From: Cenococcum geophilum 1.58
Taxonomy: Eukaryota > Ascomycota > Dothideomycetes > Gloniales > Gloniaceae
NCBI GenBank assembly: GCA_001692895.1
Contig: KV748179.1
Location: forward strand, 4,167,222 to 4,231,221
Reading direction: 5' to 3'
Length of the DNA: 64,000 nucleotides
Part shown: positions 1 through 10,268 of the stretch, in pieces
Numbering within the stretch: the first letter of the stretch is position 1
Layout of the letters: each line of letters starts with the position of its first letter
Made by a program: the position numbers and the translations under genes
Notes under the pieces: generated by a model
What the model was told of the DNA's origin: nothing
The model's database searches: none
Seen by the model: the letters and a program-made list of their open reading frames with translations, nothing else

Positions 1-603
1 GACTGGTGCGTGTGTTCTTCACAAGATATAATGAGCATATCTAACATACCCAATAGCTGGAGTGGCGTTGTGAAAGGAGCCGTCCTACGAGCAGTAGACA
101 TTGGAATGAAACTCAACATCAAAGGCACAGCATGCCCACGAAACTACGGCATCTGTATCTCGCGGAGGAAAGACAGGACATTAGACCGAATTACATGGCT
201 CGTCCGAGAGGGTGATCTCATACCCTCCGACAAGGGCATTGAAGCGACATTGGTTGGTCAATGCCGAATCTCGAGCTTAGATCTCTTCCATGCAAGGCTT
301 GCGAGAGTGGTTTTCGTGGCTACGGATATGGTGAATCCCCCGACAACGCTGTCGAAAATTGATCAAAGTATGTTTAAGCCCCAATTCCCTTCTTCACGCC
401 ACACAGATCGTTTCATGAACTTATGGTTAACACATTTACAAAATGAAGACAAAAATGAGGTCGTCTATCTGAACGTAGACGACATACCACCTGTCGCCCC
501 CCAGCGTCGCTCCTTGGACGTGCAGATCCGAATACTGAACGAGGTGAAAGTGCGGGTGAAGTGTAGTGGCCATACTTTAGCATCCTATGATACTACTTTA
601 TGA
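1..603 (+). CDS. Hsp70-like (actin-like ATPase) protein, C-terminal part
   Basis: The reading frame is open from the first base, so the 5' end of the gene lies outside the window; the visible part is about 200 codons ending in TGA at 601-603. The start of the visible protein contains WSGVVKGAVLRAV, then PRNYGICISRR and a WLVREGD block. This order (W-S-x-V-V-x-G-A-V-x-R, an R-x-Y-G motif, then W-x-x-x-x-G-D/E) is the C-terminal signature of the large fungal family of Hsp70-like ATPases that lack the canonical substrate-binding domain. These are cytosolic proteins mostly of unknown role; some act in stress or allorecognition. The nucleotide-binding motifs would lie upstream. Base composition is normal and there is no RIP. 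The C-terminus after the conserved block is weakly conserved in this family, so the stop could also reflect a missed intron. Confidence 0.72.
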   Translation, partial: DWCVCSSQDIMSISNIPNSWSGVVKGAVLRAVDIGMKLNIKGTACPRNYGICISRRKDRTLDRITWLVREGDLIPSDKGIEATLVGQCRISSLDLFHARLARVVFVATDMVNPPTTLSKIDQSMFKPQFPSSRHTDRFMNLWLTHLQNEDKNEVVYLNVDDIPPVAPQRRSLDVQIRILNEVKVRVKCSGHTLASYDTTL

Positions 604-1881
604 CTGTGTCATTGGCCTTCGTCAATAGACGACCAGTGTAGAAAATGGAAAGTGGAGAATCGTCTGCCGAAATCCGGCACACTTGCGAGATAGCGAACGC
701 TTCTGACGTCACCTCGATACCCAAAAGATAAAGCTAGGGCTACTGGCCATTATTTGAGCGTTTTGAGCGAAGATGGAAACTCCCAAAATAACCGGTGTTT
801 GAAAACTAGGCGTACGCGTATTCACTGTAGATAGATAGCACCGGTCTAGTAATTGGAATCTAATGAAAACGATAACGATCCTGATCTTGATCCAAATAAT
901 GAGATCTGTTATAGTCTCTAGAGGACATAATTGGATCGTTAGTACGCTGCGGACGCGTGATCACGCAGTAGCATTTCCAGATATCACGTGCCGTGCACGT
1001 GATGGTCCCACATGTCACTCAAATCCACCTTATTTGTCTTTGAAACAAGAATGTGAAGAGTTCTGCTACTTAATCCAGCGGTTCTCGGTTCTCGGCCTTC
1101 TGTGGCAGCGTGCATAGCTCGTACCGGATAGTAAAGTTCGCAAACCAAGCGAACTGCCGCATGGCGTTCCGGGCTAAAAAAAAAACAAAAAGCAACCGAC
1201 ATTCAATCGCCAACCACAGCAAAAGGCGATAAGGTTGACAATGCAGCCCCCGTCAACCATTTCCGGACTCAATATAGATGTTTAGCATCTGCGGTCTTCC
1301 CTCTTAGCCTCGTATCTGCCCTGCATGACTTGGCAACATGCAGAGACCCCGCCATTGCATTCATTGGTTCATCGCTAACGAGCACCCGGATTGCAAGCGC
1401 CTCTGCATAATCGACGGCTTTCAAACGCGCCCACTTCCACTCACGGTGGAAGTCTGAAAGTCTGCCAACTGCTCCGACATCTCCCCACTCTCGCGCTGTC
1501 TTTTACTGCCAGGCGGTTGGGATTTGATCCATTCCCTTTCTCCGCAGTCGCTCAAACTCTTGGCAGACCCCCAAAGCCCAAACACACCGAAGTGCCCGGC
1601 GCACACTCACCAAACCGCTTCTCAGGCAGTCCTTCTTGTTATCCCTACTCGTACGACTACGACTGTGGATACGGTTACTACCATCACCCTTTCTCCCAAT
1701 CATCGATATAAATTATACCCAATGCACCGAAATCTCCTGCATGTACTCCTGTGACAACACCTGTGTGATCCTCATCGACGACATTGACCGAGAAACTGCC
1801 GGCTCCGCACACTACTCTATCATCGGCCTGACCCAGAGCATCTCCTTCCTTATTTCCCTCCTCACCACCATCTTTATAACT
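604..1881. other. Intergenic region and upstream region of the 1882 gene
   Basis: Normal-GC DNA without a convincing gene. Several short overlapping open frames on both strands (for example 863-1117 and 1391-1711) show no recognisable motif, no codon-use support and mostly overlap each other. A pyrimidine-rich stretch and a short inverted repeat near 1434-1455 (CTTCCAC / GTGGAAG) lie in the probable 5' region of the downstream gene. Confidence 0.5.
985..1001. promoter_or_regulatory. Paired CACGTG (E-box) palindrome
   Basis: Two CACGTG hexamers at 985-990 and 996-1001 sit inside a longer near-palindrome. CACGTG is the core site of fungal bHLH regulators (Cbf1/Pho4-like, SREBP-like). It lies about 880 bases upstream of the 1882 start, so its target is uncertain. 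Confidence 0.35.
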
Positions 1882-2328
1882 ATGGGCTGGTTCGGATCTA
1901 AGCTAAAGAAGAAGCGGGCCAGCGACCAGCAAGTTGCGACGGTCATCAAGGGGATGTACAACCCGCCCGGTTCGACCGAGAAAAAGAAGTTATTCGAAGT
2001 AAACCTCGAGGAAGAGTACAATGCCGCAAAGGACGTCGCGCACTGCTCGCAGCTGCTGCGGCAAATGTACAAGCTGGACTTCGCGATCTGGGGCATGGAA
2101 GGCAGCTCGGCGGCGGAGATTCCGCAGCGTGAAGAGATGAAGGATCGGGCGAATGCGCTGTTTGAAGAGATTAGGGATATCGTGGAGAATTGGAAATCAC
2201 CGGGGGGACTGGGCAGTGTTTGGACAGCGGACGAGGAGGAGCTTGTGGATGAGATTAGCAAAGAGGTCTGTAGGTATCCGGTTGAGAGGTATGAGTTGGG
2301 TACTAGGGCGGCGGCGAGGAGGAGGTGA
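1882..2328 (+). CDS. Small protein of unknown function, 148 aa
   Basis: ATG at 1882 is chosen because it follows a pyrimidine-rich leader and is the first ATG giving a protein-like composition. The same frame is open upstream to 1636, but that part reads like leader sequence. The protein starts MGWFGSKLKKKR: a glycine at position 2 and serine at 6, followed by a lysine cluster. This resembles an N-myristoylation plus polybasic membrane anchor, although tryptophan directly after the glycine is disfavoured in the classical pattern. The rest is helical, soluble and charged, with no predicted membrane span, and ends in an arginine-rich tail (RAAARRR). I do not recognise the family. TGA is at 2326-2328. 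Composition is normal and there is no RIP, so the gene is probably intact. It is the last gene before the repeat-rich region. Confidence 0.55.
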   Translation: MGWFGSKLKKKRASDQQVATVIKGMYNPPGSTEKKKLFEVNLEEEYNAAKDVAHCSQLLRQMYKLDFAIWGMEGSSAAEIPQREEMKDRANALFEEIRDIVENWKSPGGLGSVWTADEEELVDEISKEVCRYPVERYELGTRAAARRR

Positions 2329-2894
2329 GCGATATTTAATTTAGCAGGAAAAATGATGACTTGTTTAATTCCGCAGATCCTCGTTTAGGTGATTGATGAT
2401 TAACGGTGCTTCAATACCATCTAAGAGAGCCTGGGAGCGCATATTTCGTATTGTCGTCCGACGTCTCTCTCGCGTGGGAAGCCCCGGCGTGTCATTGGAG
2501 GAGGCGAACCGTTCTAACACGAATTCGATGGTTTTTAGATACTAGATAGATCGGTGATGGAGGGGTGTTTCTAAAGTGCAGAATGCCCAAATACCGTGCG
2601 CAAGCCACCACCGGTGCCCCGGTGGACCCGATCCCCGATGTTTACTATATGGGCGCGCCATTGTCAACAACGGAGAACGCGTCCTCCCTTACCATCGACC
2701 ATTGCCTCTCATCGTCGCCATCAATTTTAAAGCCAGAGCCCTCAGCCAAACTTCTATACCGGCCGATATCATGGTGTTTTCAGCTCTCTCAGCATGCCGC
2801 CTATTTGCACCTTATTACCGCGCCTATTAAAATTAACAAATCTACCGTTGAACCTTCCTATATTAACTACCGCCCACCTGCTTCTCCGTAACCC
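2329..2894. other. Intergenic, edge of the normal-GC block
   Basis: No gene recognised. A 108-codon frame at 2565-2891 begins with GTG and resembles no family. The normal composition ends at a run of ten cytosines near 2892, after which the DNA becomes AT-rich and RIP-like. Confidence 0.45.
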
Positions 2895-3690
2895 CCCCCC
2901 CAACATTAAATAATAGCGGGTGGCTTTGTTCTTAATTACCTTAAAGATTAAAATAGCATAGGAGGAGTAGTAGAAGGGCTAGCCATATATAACGAACTTC
3001 TGGTCGCAGCAAAAGAATCTAAAGTTTAATCTAGAGACCCTAACGCGCGAGGACTATTACTACTATTAACAATGGCGTACGCAGAGTGGAAGCAAAGGAA
3101 ATAACATCTATAATCGTCCTCTTATAATTGCGGTAGAATGCGGTATAAGATTTAAGCTTAGCGAGTTCTATTTATCCAATTACGCAGTACCTAATTATGT
3201 TAAAATTACCCCCTATGGCAATTACTCTTAGTATAAGCATAGAATAGAAAAAGCGGATAAATTTAAACGGAATAGGAAGCTAATAGAGTTAGCTGGTTCT
3301 AAAATACAGAAACGGTATAAGCTAAAGGATATTAAAAACGCGATTAAATTAAATAATGACCTAGCTGCGTACGCTAAATTTAAGGACCCTAGTAGTACTT
3401 TTTTTAAGCTTAAAGACGTCTATAACGCTAGCGCAGAGTAAAAATTAAAGAACACTTATTCTGCACTACTTAGTGCTAGTTTAGAGGTTAATATATAATA
3501 GTTGGAGCTTGTAGAGTTTTTTAAGGGAGGTAAGTTTGCTATATAAATTTCCTAATTAGGCTATTTCCGTTAACTCTAAGTAACTTTAAAAAATCTCTAC
3601 TAATATTATTAACTAAATAGAGAGCTATAACTGTCGAAATGTAACTACCTAACGTTAAGACGGTATTATAAGTATAGGTATAGTATGGGC
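2895..3690. other. RIP-altered unclassified repeat-like DNA
   Basis: AT-rich, TpA-rich DNA in which long stretches still read as protein-like on the plus strand (lysine- and tyrosine-rich), but I cannot assign them to a family. It is probably an old element remnant. The flank continues beyond the solo LTR at 3696-4064. Confidence 0.35.
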
Positions 3691-3695
3691 AGACA

Positions 3696-4064
3696 TGTCA
3701 CGGGACACCCCCGTGACACCTTATATACGTCGTCCACCTGCTTCCACCAACTCAGCAACCAGAGATCGACCACGAGACGGCAATCTAACAGCAATCTGCG
3801 GCAATCTGACGGCAATCTGCCGCATTCTGCCATATTCCACTAAGTTCCACCAAATCCTGCCAAGTTCTGCCAGGACCACCACCTAAATCCTATTCTGCTC
3901 CGTGCACGAGTTGACCAAGCAACCAAGTCCACTGTACCCTTTCTTCCCGTTTTCCTACCTTCTTTCCTTACGCAACGTCTTGACCTCCTTACACAGTTTA
4001 TGTACATAGCTTAATAATATCTACCTTGCTATATATTATCGCCGCTTATGCTTACTCCGTGACA
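3696..4064. mobile_element. Solo LTR, 369 bp
   Basis: It begins TGTCACGGG and ends CCGTGACA, so the ends are inverted and of the TG...CA type. Flanks AGACA (3691-3695) and AGACG (4065-4069) form a 5-bp target duplication with one transition. The interior keeps a fairly normal composition with CTGCCA-rich repeats. Family cannot be fixed from an LTR alone; the ends resemble fungal Gypsy LTRs. Confidence 0.6.
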
Positions 4065-4069
4065 AGACG

Positions 4070-4651
4070 CCTCTAGGCTTAAAACCCTTACCCGCTATAG
4101 TGCTTGGCTTATAATAATAGACACTACTTATAATATAAATTCAGTTAATTGGTACCTATTTACACTTATAGTACGCAACTCCTATAATAGCTATTAACCT
4201 TATATATTCTTCCTTATAAGTTACTAAGATGCTAATATAATATTAACCTATTTAAATAAGGTTATTAAGTGGTAAGTTATTGTCTGTACAAGTAGAGGTT
4301 GTAAATTGCATTACGCGCAGAGCGTATGCGGTAGGGGCTGTATGGCGTAGCGTAGGTCACCTGACCACCTACGGCCCGATAAATAGCCCGACCTTTACTA
4401 CCCCTTTCTTTCTCTTTTAGTAGACGACGACAGACACGAATAAACCAAGAACTAGTTACCTTATATTGCAATTGCAGTACCCCCCCGGGTGATACCGACA
4501 GTTATCTTTTTAGTTGCGGTAGGCCTCCCACTTAATCCCTTATGCAATACTTAAACCCCTATTTTATGCAGTAAAATTATCTAATCTAATATAGGTATAG
4601 GGGCTATAGAGGATAGAACCCTTAATATTTTATTACTAACGATTCTGCTAC
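4070..4651. other. AT-rich unclassified DNA with a GC-richer patch
   Basis: No gene. A patch of near-normal composition at about 4,305-4,500 is surrounded by TpA-rich sequence. A possible LTR-like segment there (4287-4470) was not accepted for lack of a target duplication. Confidence 0.3.
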
Positions 4652-5079
4652 TAACGTGTTTTATTACTTATCCGGTAATATTAGTCATCTAATAACCCTA
4701 AAAACTACTAAAAAGTAGAAAAACTGCACCTTAATATCTTAATAACGGCTTAATAATAAATTCCAAAATTTTATAATTGGCCTTTTATACCTATATTAAG
4801 ACTTTTAATAAAGTTCTAGTATAATAAGCCCGGCCATTATTAAAATATTGGGTTTTAGCCCCTAATTTTAAGCTAAATTGCGATGTTTTTAGAGCTACTT
4901 AATAGATTATTTTTTAAATCTAATAAGAGGTTTAAAATATATATAAAAGGCTAATTATAAAATTATAAAATTTATTATTAAGCCGTTGTCGAGATATTAA
5001 GGTGCAGTTTTTCTACTTTTTAGTAGTTTTTGGGGCTACCGGATGACTAATATTACTAGATAAGTTATAGAACGCGTTA
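4652..5079. mobile_element. Foldback MITE-like element with ~130-bp inverted arms
   Basis: The left arm (about 4652-4790) matches the reverse complement of the right arm (about 4945-5079). Shared blocks include GTAATATTAGTCATC and AGTAGAAAAACTGCACC. Arms differ mainly by C/T and G/A changes, as expected from RIP. About 150 bp lies between the arms. There is no coding capacity, and I could not fix a target duplication, so the superfamily is unknown. Confidence 0.6.
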
Positions 5080-6125
5080 AATAAAAAGCCATTCAAGAGG
5101 CTTTTCTGGGTCCTCCTATATTTACTAAAGTAGTTTAATACCTTCTCTGCCAAAGACACTTTAGTAAGACTCTTAAACGTAAATTTAGCGGCAATAAATG
5201 ACATTGCGGCACTACCTTTTAGCCCTTATATATTGGCAAACGGAAAAAGGTTATATAAACTTAATCAGTATAGCTATTAAATCTCTGCCTACACCTAACT
5301 ATAAGGCGGGCTTAGATTACATTTAAAAGGAGTTAATTAAGAAGATACTGTTTTAGACGTAGTGTAAATAAGAATATTTAATAATATTAATTTAAATTAG
5401 GACAATAAATGTAGTGGAGGCCTAGCATAAAGTTCTAAAATACTCGTTTAGGAAGGAAGAGCTCCGTAAAACCTTACTTACTAGCTATAATAAGTACATT
5501 ATAATTACTGTAAAGGATTACAATATACGCGTTCGTGCTGCGGAGCTTAATTTTCGAATAAAGCGGCACCCTATAGTCCTTAAACAGCCCTAGATAGAAA
5601 GCCTTCCTTATCTAGTATAGTTATTAATTATTAACGAGAACGACTATAATAACTCTTATATAAATAGCGTAGGTATATATTTAGGTTATATTTATAATCT
5701 AATATAGAATAGGTACTACTTAATAGTCTAAACACGTAATTTTATAATAAGGTAAAGTAACTTCTAGTGGTTATAAAAAGGATCTAATTAGGATATAGAC
5801 TAAGAATTTTCTCTAAAATAGGTAGATAAATATTTTTAGTAGAATAGAGGTTGTATAAAATATAAGTTATATTTTAGATAAAACTATATTATATCTATAA
5901 TCTAACCTTAATAGATTATTAATAAAGTCCTTAGTAGCCCTAGCAGCTCTATCTAAGATTTAGATACTACTATAATAGCTATATATAGCACTCTAGCAAA
6001 TAAAGCGGCAGCTTTTAGGCCATATTTTAATCTAAACTTAGATAGTAGTAAGGGTGAGGGTTTTAGCACTTCATCGGGAAAATATTCGCAGGATGAGATT
6101 CAAGTAGACTTTGATTTTCGCGTTT
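5080..6125. other. RIP-altered unclassified DNA
   Basis: TpA-rich DNA with scattered protein-like stretches on the plus strand and no recognisable domain. A less mutated patch near 6,055-6,125 leads into the following tandem array. Confidence 0.3.
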
Positions 6126-6395
6126 CACGTAATTAACATGCAATTTGACCAACTCGACACGCAATTAACTAACTTAACACGCATTTAACTAACTTAACAC
6201 GCAATTTAACCAACTTAATACGCAATTAACTAACTTAACACGCAATTTAACTAACTTAATATGTAATTAACTAACTTAATACGTAAATTTAACTAACTTA
6301 ATACGCAATTAACTAACTTAATACGTAATTTAACTAACTTAATACGTAATTAATACGCAATTAACTAACTTAATATATTTAAAAGTTAAATAATA
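6126..6395. repeat. Tandem array, ~20-bp unit (AACTAACTTAATACGCAATT)
   Basis: About 13 directly repeated copies of a 20-21-bp unit, with C/T variation between copies (for example ACACGC versus ATACGC) that gets more AT-rich toward the right. Confidence 0.8.
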
Positions 6396-6538
6396 CGCAG
6401 TTAACCTACTTAGCAACTTTAAAAGGTAACTATATATTTCTTAACATGTAATTAAGGTAAAGTTATATACTATATATTTAACTATTATATATTATCTAAT
6501 ATAATCTTATACAATCTTATATAGTCTTATTACTTAGA

Positions 6539-6683
6539 GGCTCTGCACAAGGCTCTGCACGAGGCTCTACACAAAGCTCTACACGAAGCTCTATACGAAG
6601 CTCTACGTACAGAGGCTCTGCACAAGGCTCTGCGCGAAGCTCTGCGTGAAGCTCTGCATACGGAGGCTCTACACGAAGCTCTG
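6539..6683. repeat. 12-bp minisatellite (GAAGCTCTGCAC), left copy
   Basis: About a dozen 12-bp units of the same family as the longer array at 9791-10146. It is followed by the same unique spacer (begins TATCGGGTCCCCGCTATATT) as the right copy, so the two are segments of a duplicated composite block. Confidence 0.8.
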
Positions 6684-6814
6684 TATCGGGTCCCCGCTAT
6701 ATTCCCAATAGCGTCTATACGTGTCTCTGCCTATATAGCCGCCTTATTTTTTACCCTTCCTTCCTTCCTTACATCCTCCCTACCTAGGGAGGCACTAAAA
6801 TGGCAGCCAGTAGA

Positions 6815-7398
6815 GGACCGTTGCTAGAACTAGATGACTATTGCTAGAACTAGATAACCGTCGCTAAAACTAGACGACCGTTACTAGAACTAAACAACCG
6901 TTACTAGAACTAGACAACCGTCGCTAGAGCTAGACGATCGTTACTAGAACTAGATAACTGTTATTAGAGCTAGACGACTATTGCTAGAGCTAGATAACTA
7001 TTGCTAGAACCAGACAATTGTTGCTAGAACTAAATAACTATCGCCAGAATTAGACAACCGTCGCCAGAACTAGATAACCGTTACTAAAACTAGACAATTA
7101 TTACTAAAACTAGACGACTATTACTAGAGCTAGATAACTATTGCTAGAACTAGACGACCGTTACTAAAACTAGATAATTGTTACTAAAACTAGACGACTA
7201 TTATTAGAATTAGATAACTATTGCTAGAACCAGATAACCATCTCTAAAGTTAAACAACTATTGCTAAAACTAGACGACTGTCGCTAAAGCTAGATAACTA
7301 TTACTAGAACTAAATAACTATTGCTAAAACTAGATAACTGTCTCTAAAGTTAGATAACTATTACTAGAACCAGATAACTATTGCTAAAGTTAAACGAT
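6815..7398. repeat. 20-bp minisatellite (CTAGAACTAGACGACCGTTG), left copy
   Basis: About 29 degenerate 20-bp units. The right copy of the block (near 10,270-10,385) has only four or five such units in the form CCAGAACCAGACGACCG. Differences are almost all C to T or G to A, left copy being the mutated one. Confidence 0.8.
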
Positions 7399-7449
7399 AA
7401 CGACTAGCTAGTAAACACTATAAACGATTTAATTAATTAATTAAATTAA

Positions 7450-7645
7450 GGTAGTATAGATAGGTAGGTATAAACAGGGAGATACTAATAAGTAGGTAGA
7501 TATAGATAGGTAGGTAAATATAAATAGGTAAGTAGATGTAGATAGGTAAGTAGATATAGATAGGTAGGTAATGCAGACAGGTAGGTAATATAGATAGGTA
7601 GGTAATATAGGCAGGTAGGTAAGTTAATAGGTAGATAGGTAGAAG
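7450..7645. repeat. TAGG/TAGA-type simple repeat
   Basis: Interrupted short tandem repeats of GATAGGTAGGTA type. A matching but purer TAGG array lies at about 10,617-10,680 in the right block copy. Confidence 0.75.
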
Positions 7646-9016
7646 AGAACTATCGCTATATTATATTAAATTATCTAAAATAATAATATTTATTTTGCTA
7701 GCCTTATAAATAGCTTTAAAGTAGCTTTTATTTATTTAAAATATGCTATTAGTATAAAAGAGGTAAATATAATTATGGTTGCCAAATGCGCAGATTACTG
7801 GTAGGTTGCGCGTAGGTTACGCGTAGGCTGCGCGCAGGCTGCGTGTCAAAAAAACACAATATAGGCTAGTCGGTCGAGTTGCCAAATAACCTCAACTGCG
7901 CGCCAATTACGTCAACCACTAGCCATTAAGGCCATTGAAAGGGTACTATATTTTCCCGATGTTATAATACTACTCTTTAGCTAAATATTATAAAGGGGCG
8001 CATTTTTGGTGCCCCCGCTTAATATACTAAGGTATAGTACTTTAGACTTAATAAGTGCTTAGGGTAGGTTCTGTTTTTTTAATATTAAGGTAATATCTAG
8101 TATATATCTAGCTTATATCTAAGGTATAACCTAAATATAGCTCTATAGCAAATATTTCCTTATCTATATTTTACTAGCGGAGATTTTTTATAGATAGGAT
8201 TATACTATTAGGAAAACTATAAGTTATAAGTGCTATATATTTTTATTATATCTTAAATCTAACTATAATAGAATCCAAATGCCAAGTATACTATTTGTAT
8301 TTAGGAGAAAAAATTTGTAAATAGTTATAGAGGATTAATTAAGTATATTAAGTCGCATTTCCTAATAAGATCCTAGATATATTTAACCCCTAAAAGTAAG
8401 GTAAGTTTAGGCAATTCTAATTACTATATAACTATAATTTAACCTTAATATAGCTTAACCATACTATACTGTTTAAGGTTATTAGCAAGTCTAATAAATA
8501 GAAATATTTTTTATGCAGGACTAGTAATAAGAGTAAGTTTACTAGGTATATTTCTATTATATCTTAAATTTAATATAAATAGTATGCTTATTTTACTAGG
8601 CTATATATATCTAGTTTAACAATATATACTTATAGTCTTTAATTATATTACTAATATATTTATAATCTAACTATAAATAGAACTTTGTTTTACCTAATAA
8701 GGCTACTAGAGGTTGCAAATAACTTTAATAATAGGGAGACGTTTAATACTAAAAAGGAATACGTTATGTAGACTAAATAGGTTAAAGCGTTTATATTTAA
8801 GTTATATTATAGGCATAGAGTATTGCGCGGAGTATTAGGGTTAGGCTTTTTCTTAGATATTATAATATCTTTATATCTAGGTAATAACCTCTACGCTTTA
8901 TACTTATAAATTTAAAGGTTTATATTAACTAAGTTTTTATTTTAATTTTCTAAGCTCTAATTCCATCTTCTAATTTTATAGTTTTATTGCTTTTGCTTTT
9001 GCTTTTATATATAAAA
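7646..9016. other. AT-rich unclassified DNA with a short GC repeat
   Basis: No gene recognised. At 7801-7844 there are four 11-bp units of GTAGGTTGCGC type. Around 7,855-7,960 composition is nearer normal. From about 8,060 to 9,000 the DNA is RIP-like and may be an old element I cannot name. Confidence 0.3.
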
Positions 9017-9021
9017 CCTAG

Positions 9022-9171
9022 TGTCACACGGGAATGCAGGTGTATGGTGGTGTGAGGACTCCATAAGGTGGAGTAGTCTCAAAGGATGAGAATATATACA
9101 ACAGGCGAAAGCAATCACGTGATCTCAGGAAGCTCCTGTGGATGTCCACGTACTCCCCCCCCCTACCAACA
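9022..9171. mobile_element. Solo LTR, 150 bp, hardly RIP-altered
   Basis: It begins TGTCACACGGG and ends CCAACA, flanked on both sides by CCTAG (9017-9021 and 9172-9176), a perfect 5-bp target duplication. Composition is near normal, in contrast to the flanks, which fits a younger insertion or one too short to attract RIP. Family unknown. Confidence 0.65.
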
Positions 9172-9176
9172 CCTAG

Positions 9177-9540
9177 GCTTCTTACTTACGAATATTTAAT
9201 TAGGATTGCTATAGCGTTAACTATTATAAGAATTAAGCTTATTAAGTAATAGTTATACGAAGTAAAGACTATAAGCTACTTTTACGTCCTAGATATAGTT
9301 AGCTTATAAGCTGGATATATTAAGGATATATCTAAATAATCCTACCTAATAGTGAAATAGGCCTAGGAGAAAGCGAAACCTAACTATTATTTAATACCGC
9401 AATAGAGGAAACTAAAAGTGTAAGGTGATAAAGTTACCGCGCCTATATATATTGTTCCGCACAGTTATACCTAGTATCTTACTAGTTACTTACTTACCTT
9501 TTAGGGTTTGTGCCGTGGCTACATCAGCATTTTGTTGGGG
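9177..9540. other. AT-rich DNA grading to normal GC
   Basis: TpA-rich on the left and normal composition from about 9,470. No gene recognised. Confidence 0.3.
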
Positions 9541-9544
9541 TGCC

Positions 9545-9740
9545 AAGATCCTGGAGGCCTCCTGCCAGGATTTTGATTTTCCTGATCGTCCTGGTCGTCC
9601 TGACAGGCTCCTGCCAGGATCTTTGATTTTCCTGATCGTCCTGTCAGGCTCCTAACAGGAAACTAGTATTTCCTAATCGTCCTGACAGGCTCCTGACAGG
9701 AAACTAGTATTTCCTGATCGTCCTGTCAGGTTCCTGGCAG
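9545..9740. repeat. CCTGnCAGG palindromic tandem array
   Basis: Four units of about 55-60 bp, each with a CCTGACAGG or CTGCCAGG palindrome and a TTTCCTGATCGTCCTG core. A related palindromic CCTG/CAGG cluster lies at about 11,515-11,625 on the other side of the satellite block. Confidence 0.75.
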
Positions 9741-9790
9741 GATACCCCCCCAAAGCAACACCCTATGCACACCCCTCAAGCAACACTACT

Positions 9791-10146
9791 AAGGCTCTGC
9801 ACGAGGCTCTGCACGAAGCTCTACACGAAGCTCTGCACGAAGCTCTACAGAAGCTCTGCACGAAATTCTGCACGAAGCTTTGCACGGGGCTCTCACGAAG
9901 CTCTACACGAAGCTCTACACGAAGCTCTACACGAAGCTCTACACGAAGCTCTACACGAAGCTCTGCACGAAGCTTTGCATGAGGCTCTACGCGAGGCTCT
10001 CTGCGTACAGAGGCTCTGCACGAGCTTCTGCACGAAGCTCTACACGAAGCTCTACACGAAGCTCTACCCGAAGCTCTACGTACGAAGGCTCTGCACGAGG
10101 CTCTGCGCGAAGCTCTGCGTACGGAGGCTCTACACGAAGCTCCGCA
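9791..10146. repeat. 12-bp minisatellite (GAAGCTCTGCAC), right copy
   Basis: About 28 units in largely GC-rich form. Because the unit is a multiple of three and contains no stop, several frames on both strands stay open over 90-140 codons (reading, for example, as HEAL or RASC repeats). I regard these as by-products of the repeat, not genes. Confidence 0.85.
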
Positions 10147-10268
10147 TGACACACATTACTATCGGGTCCCCGCTATATTCCCGATAGCCTACACGTGCCT
10201 CTGCCAAGTTATCCCTTAGTAGCCACCTTATTTTTTACCCTTCCTTACATCCTCCCTACCTTAGGAGG

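Noticed and set aside
863-1202. Overlapping frames on both strands (863-1117 plus, 984-1202 minus)
   Set aside because: Mutually overlapping, no motif, no conserved composition.
2565-2891. 108-codon plus-strand frame
   Set aside because: Starts with GTG, no family resemblance, ends in the homopolymer at the composition boundary.
4287-4470. LTR-like segment beginning TGTAAATTGCA and ending TTGCA
   Set aside because: No target duplication and no second copy in the window.
6126-7398. CRISPR-like appearance of regularly repeated units
   Set aside because: Units are contiguous and have no unique spacers; ordinary minisatellites in a fungal genome.
9763-10187. Overlapping open frames of 129, 140 and 89 codons on both strands
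   Set aside because: They are translations of a 12-bp tandem repeat whose length is a multiple of three; low-complexity, no promoter or start context.
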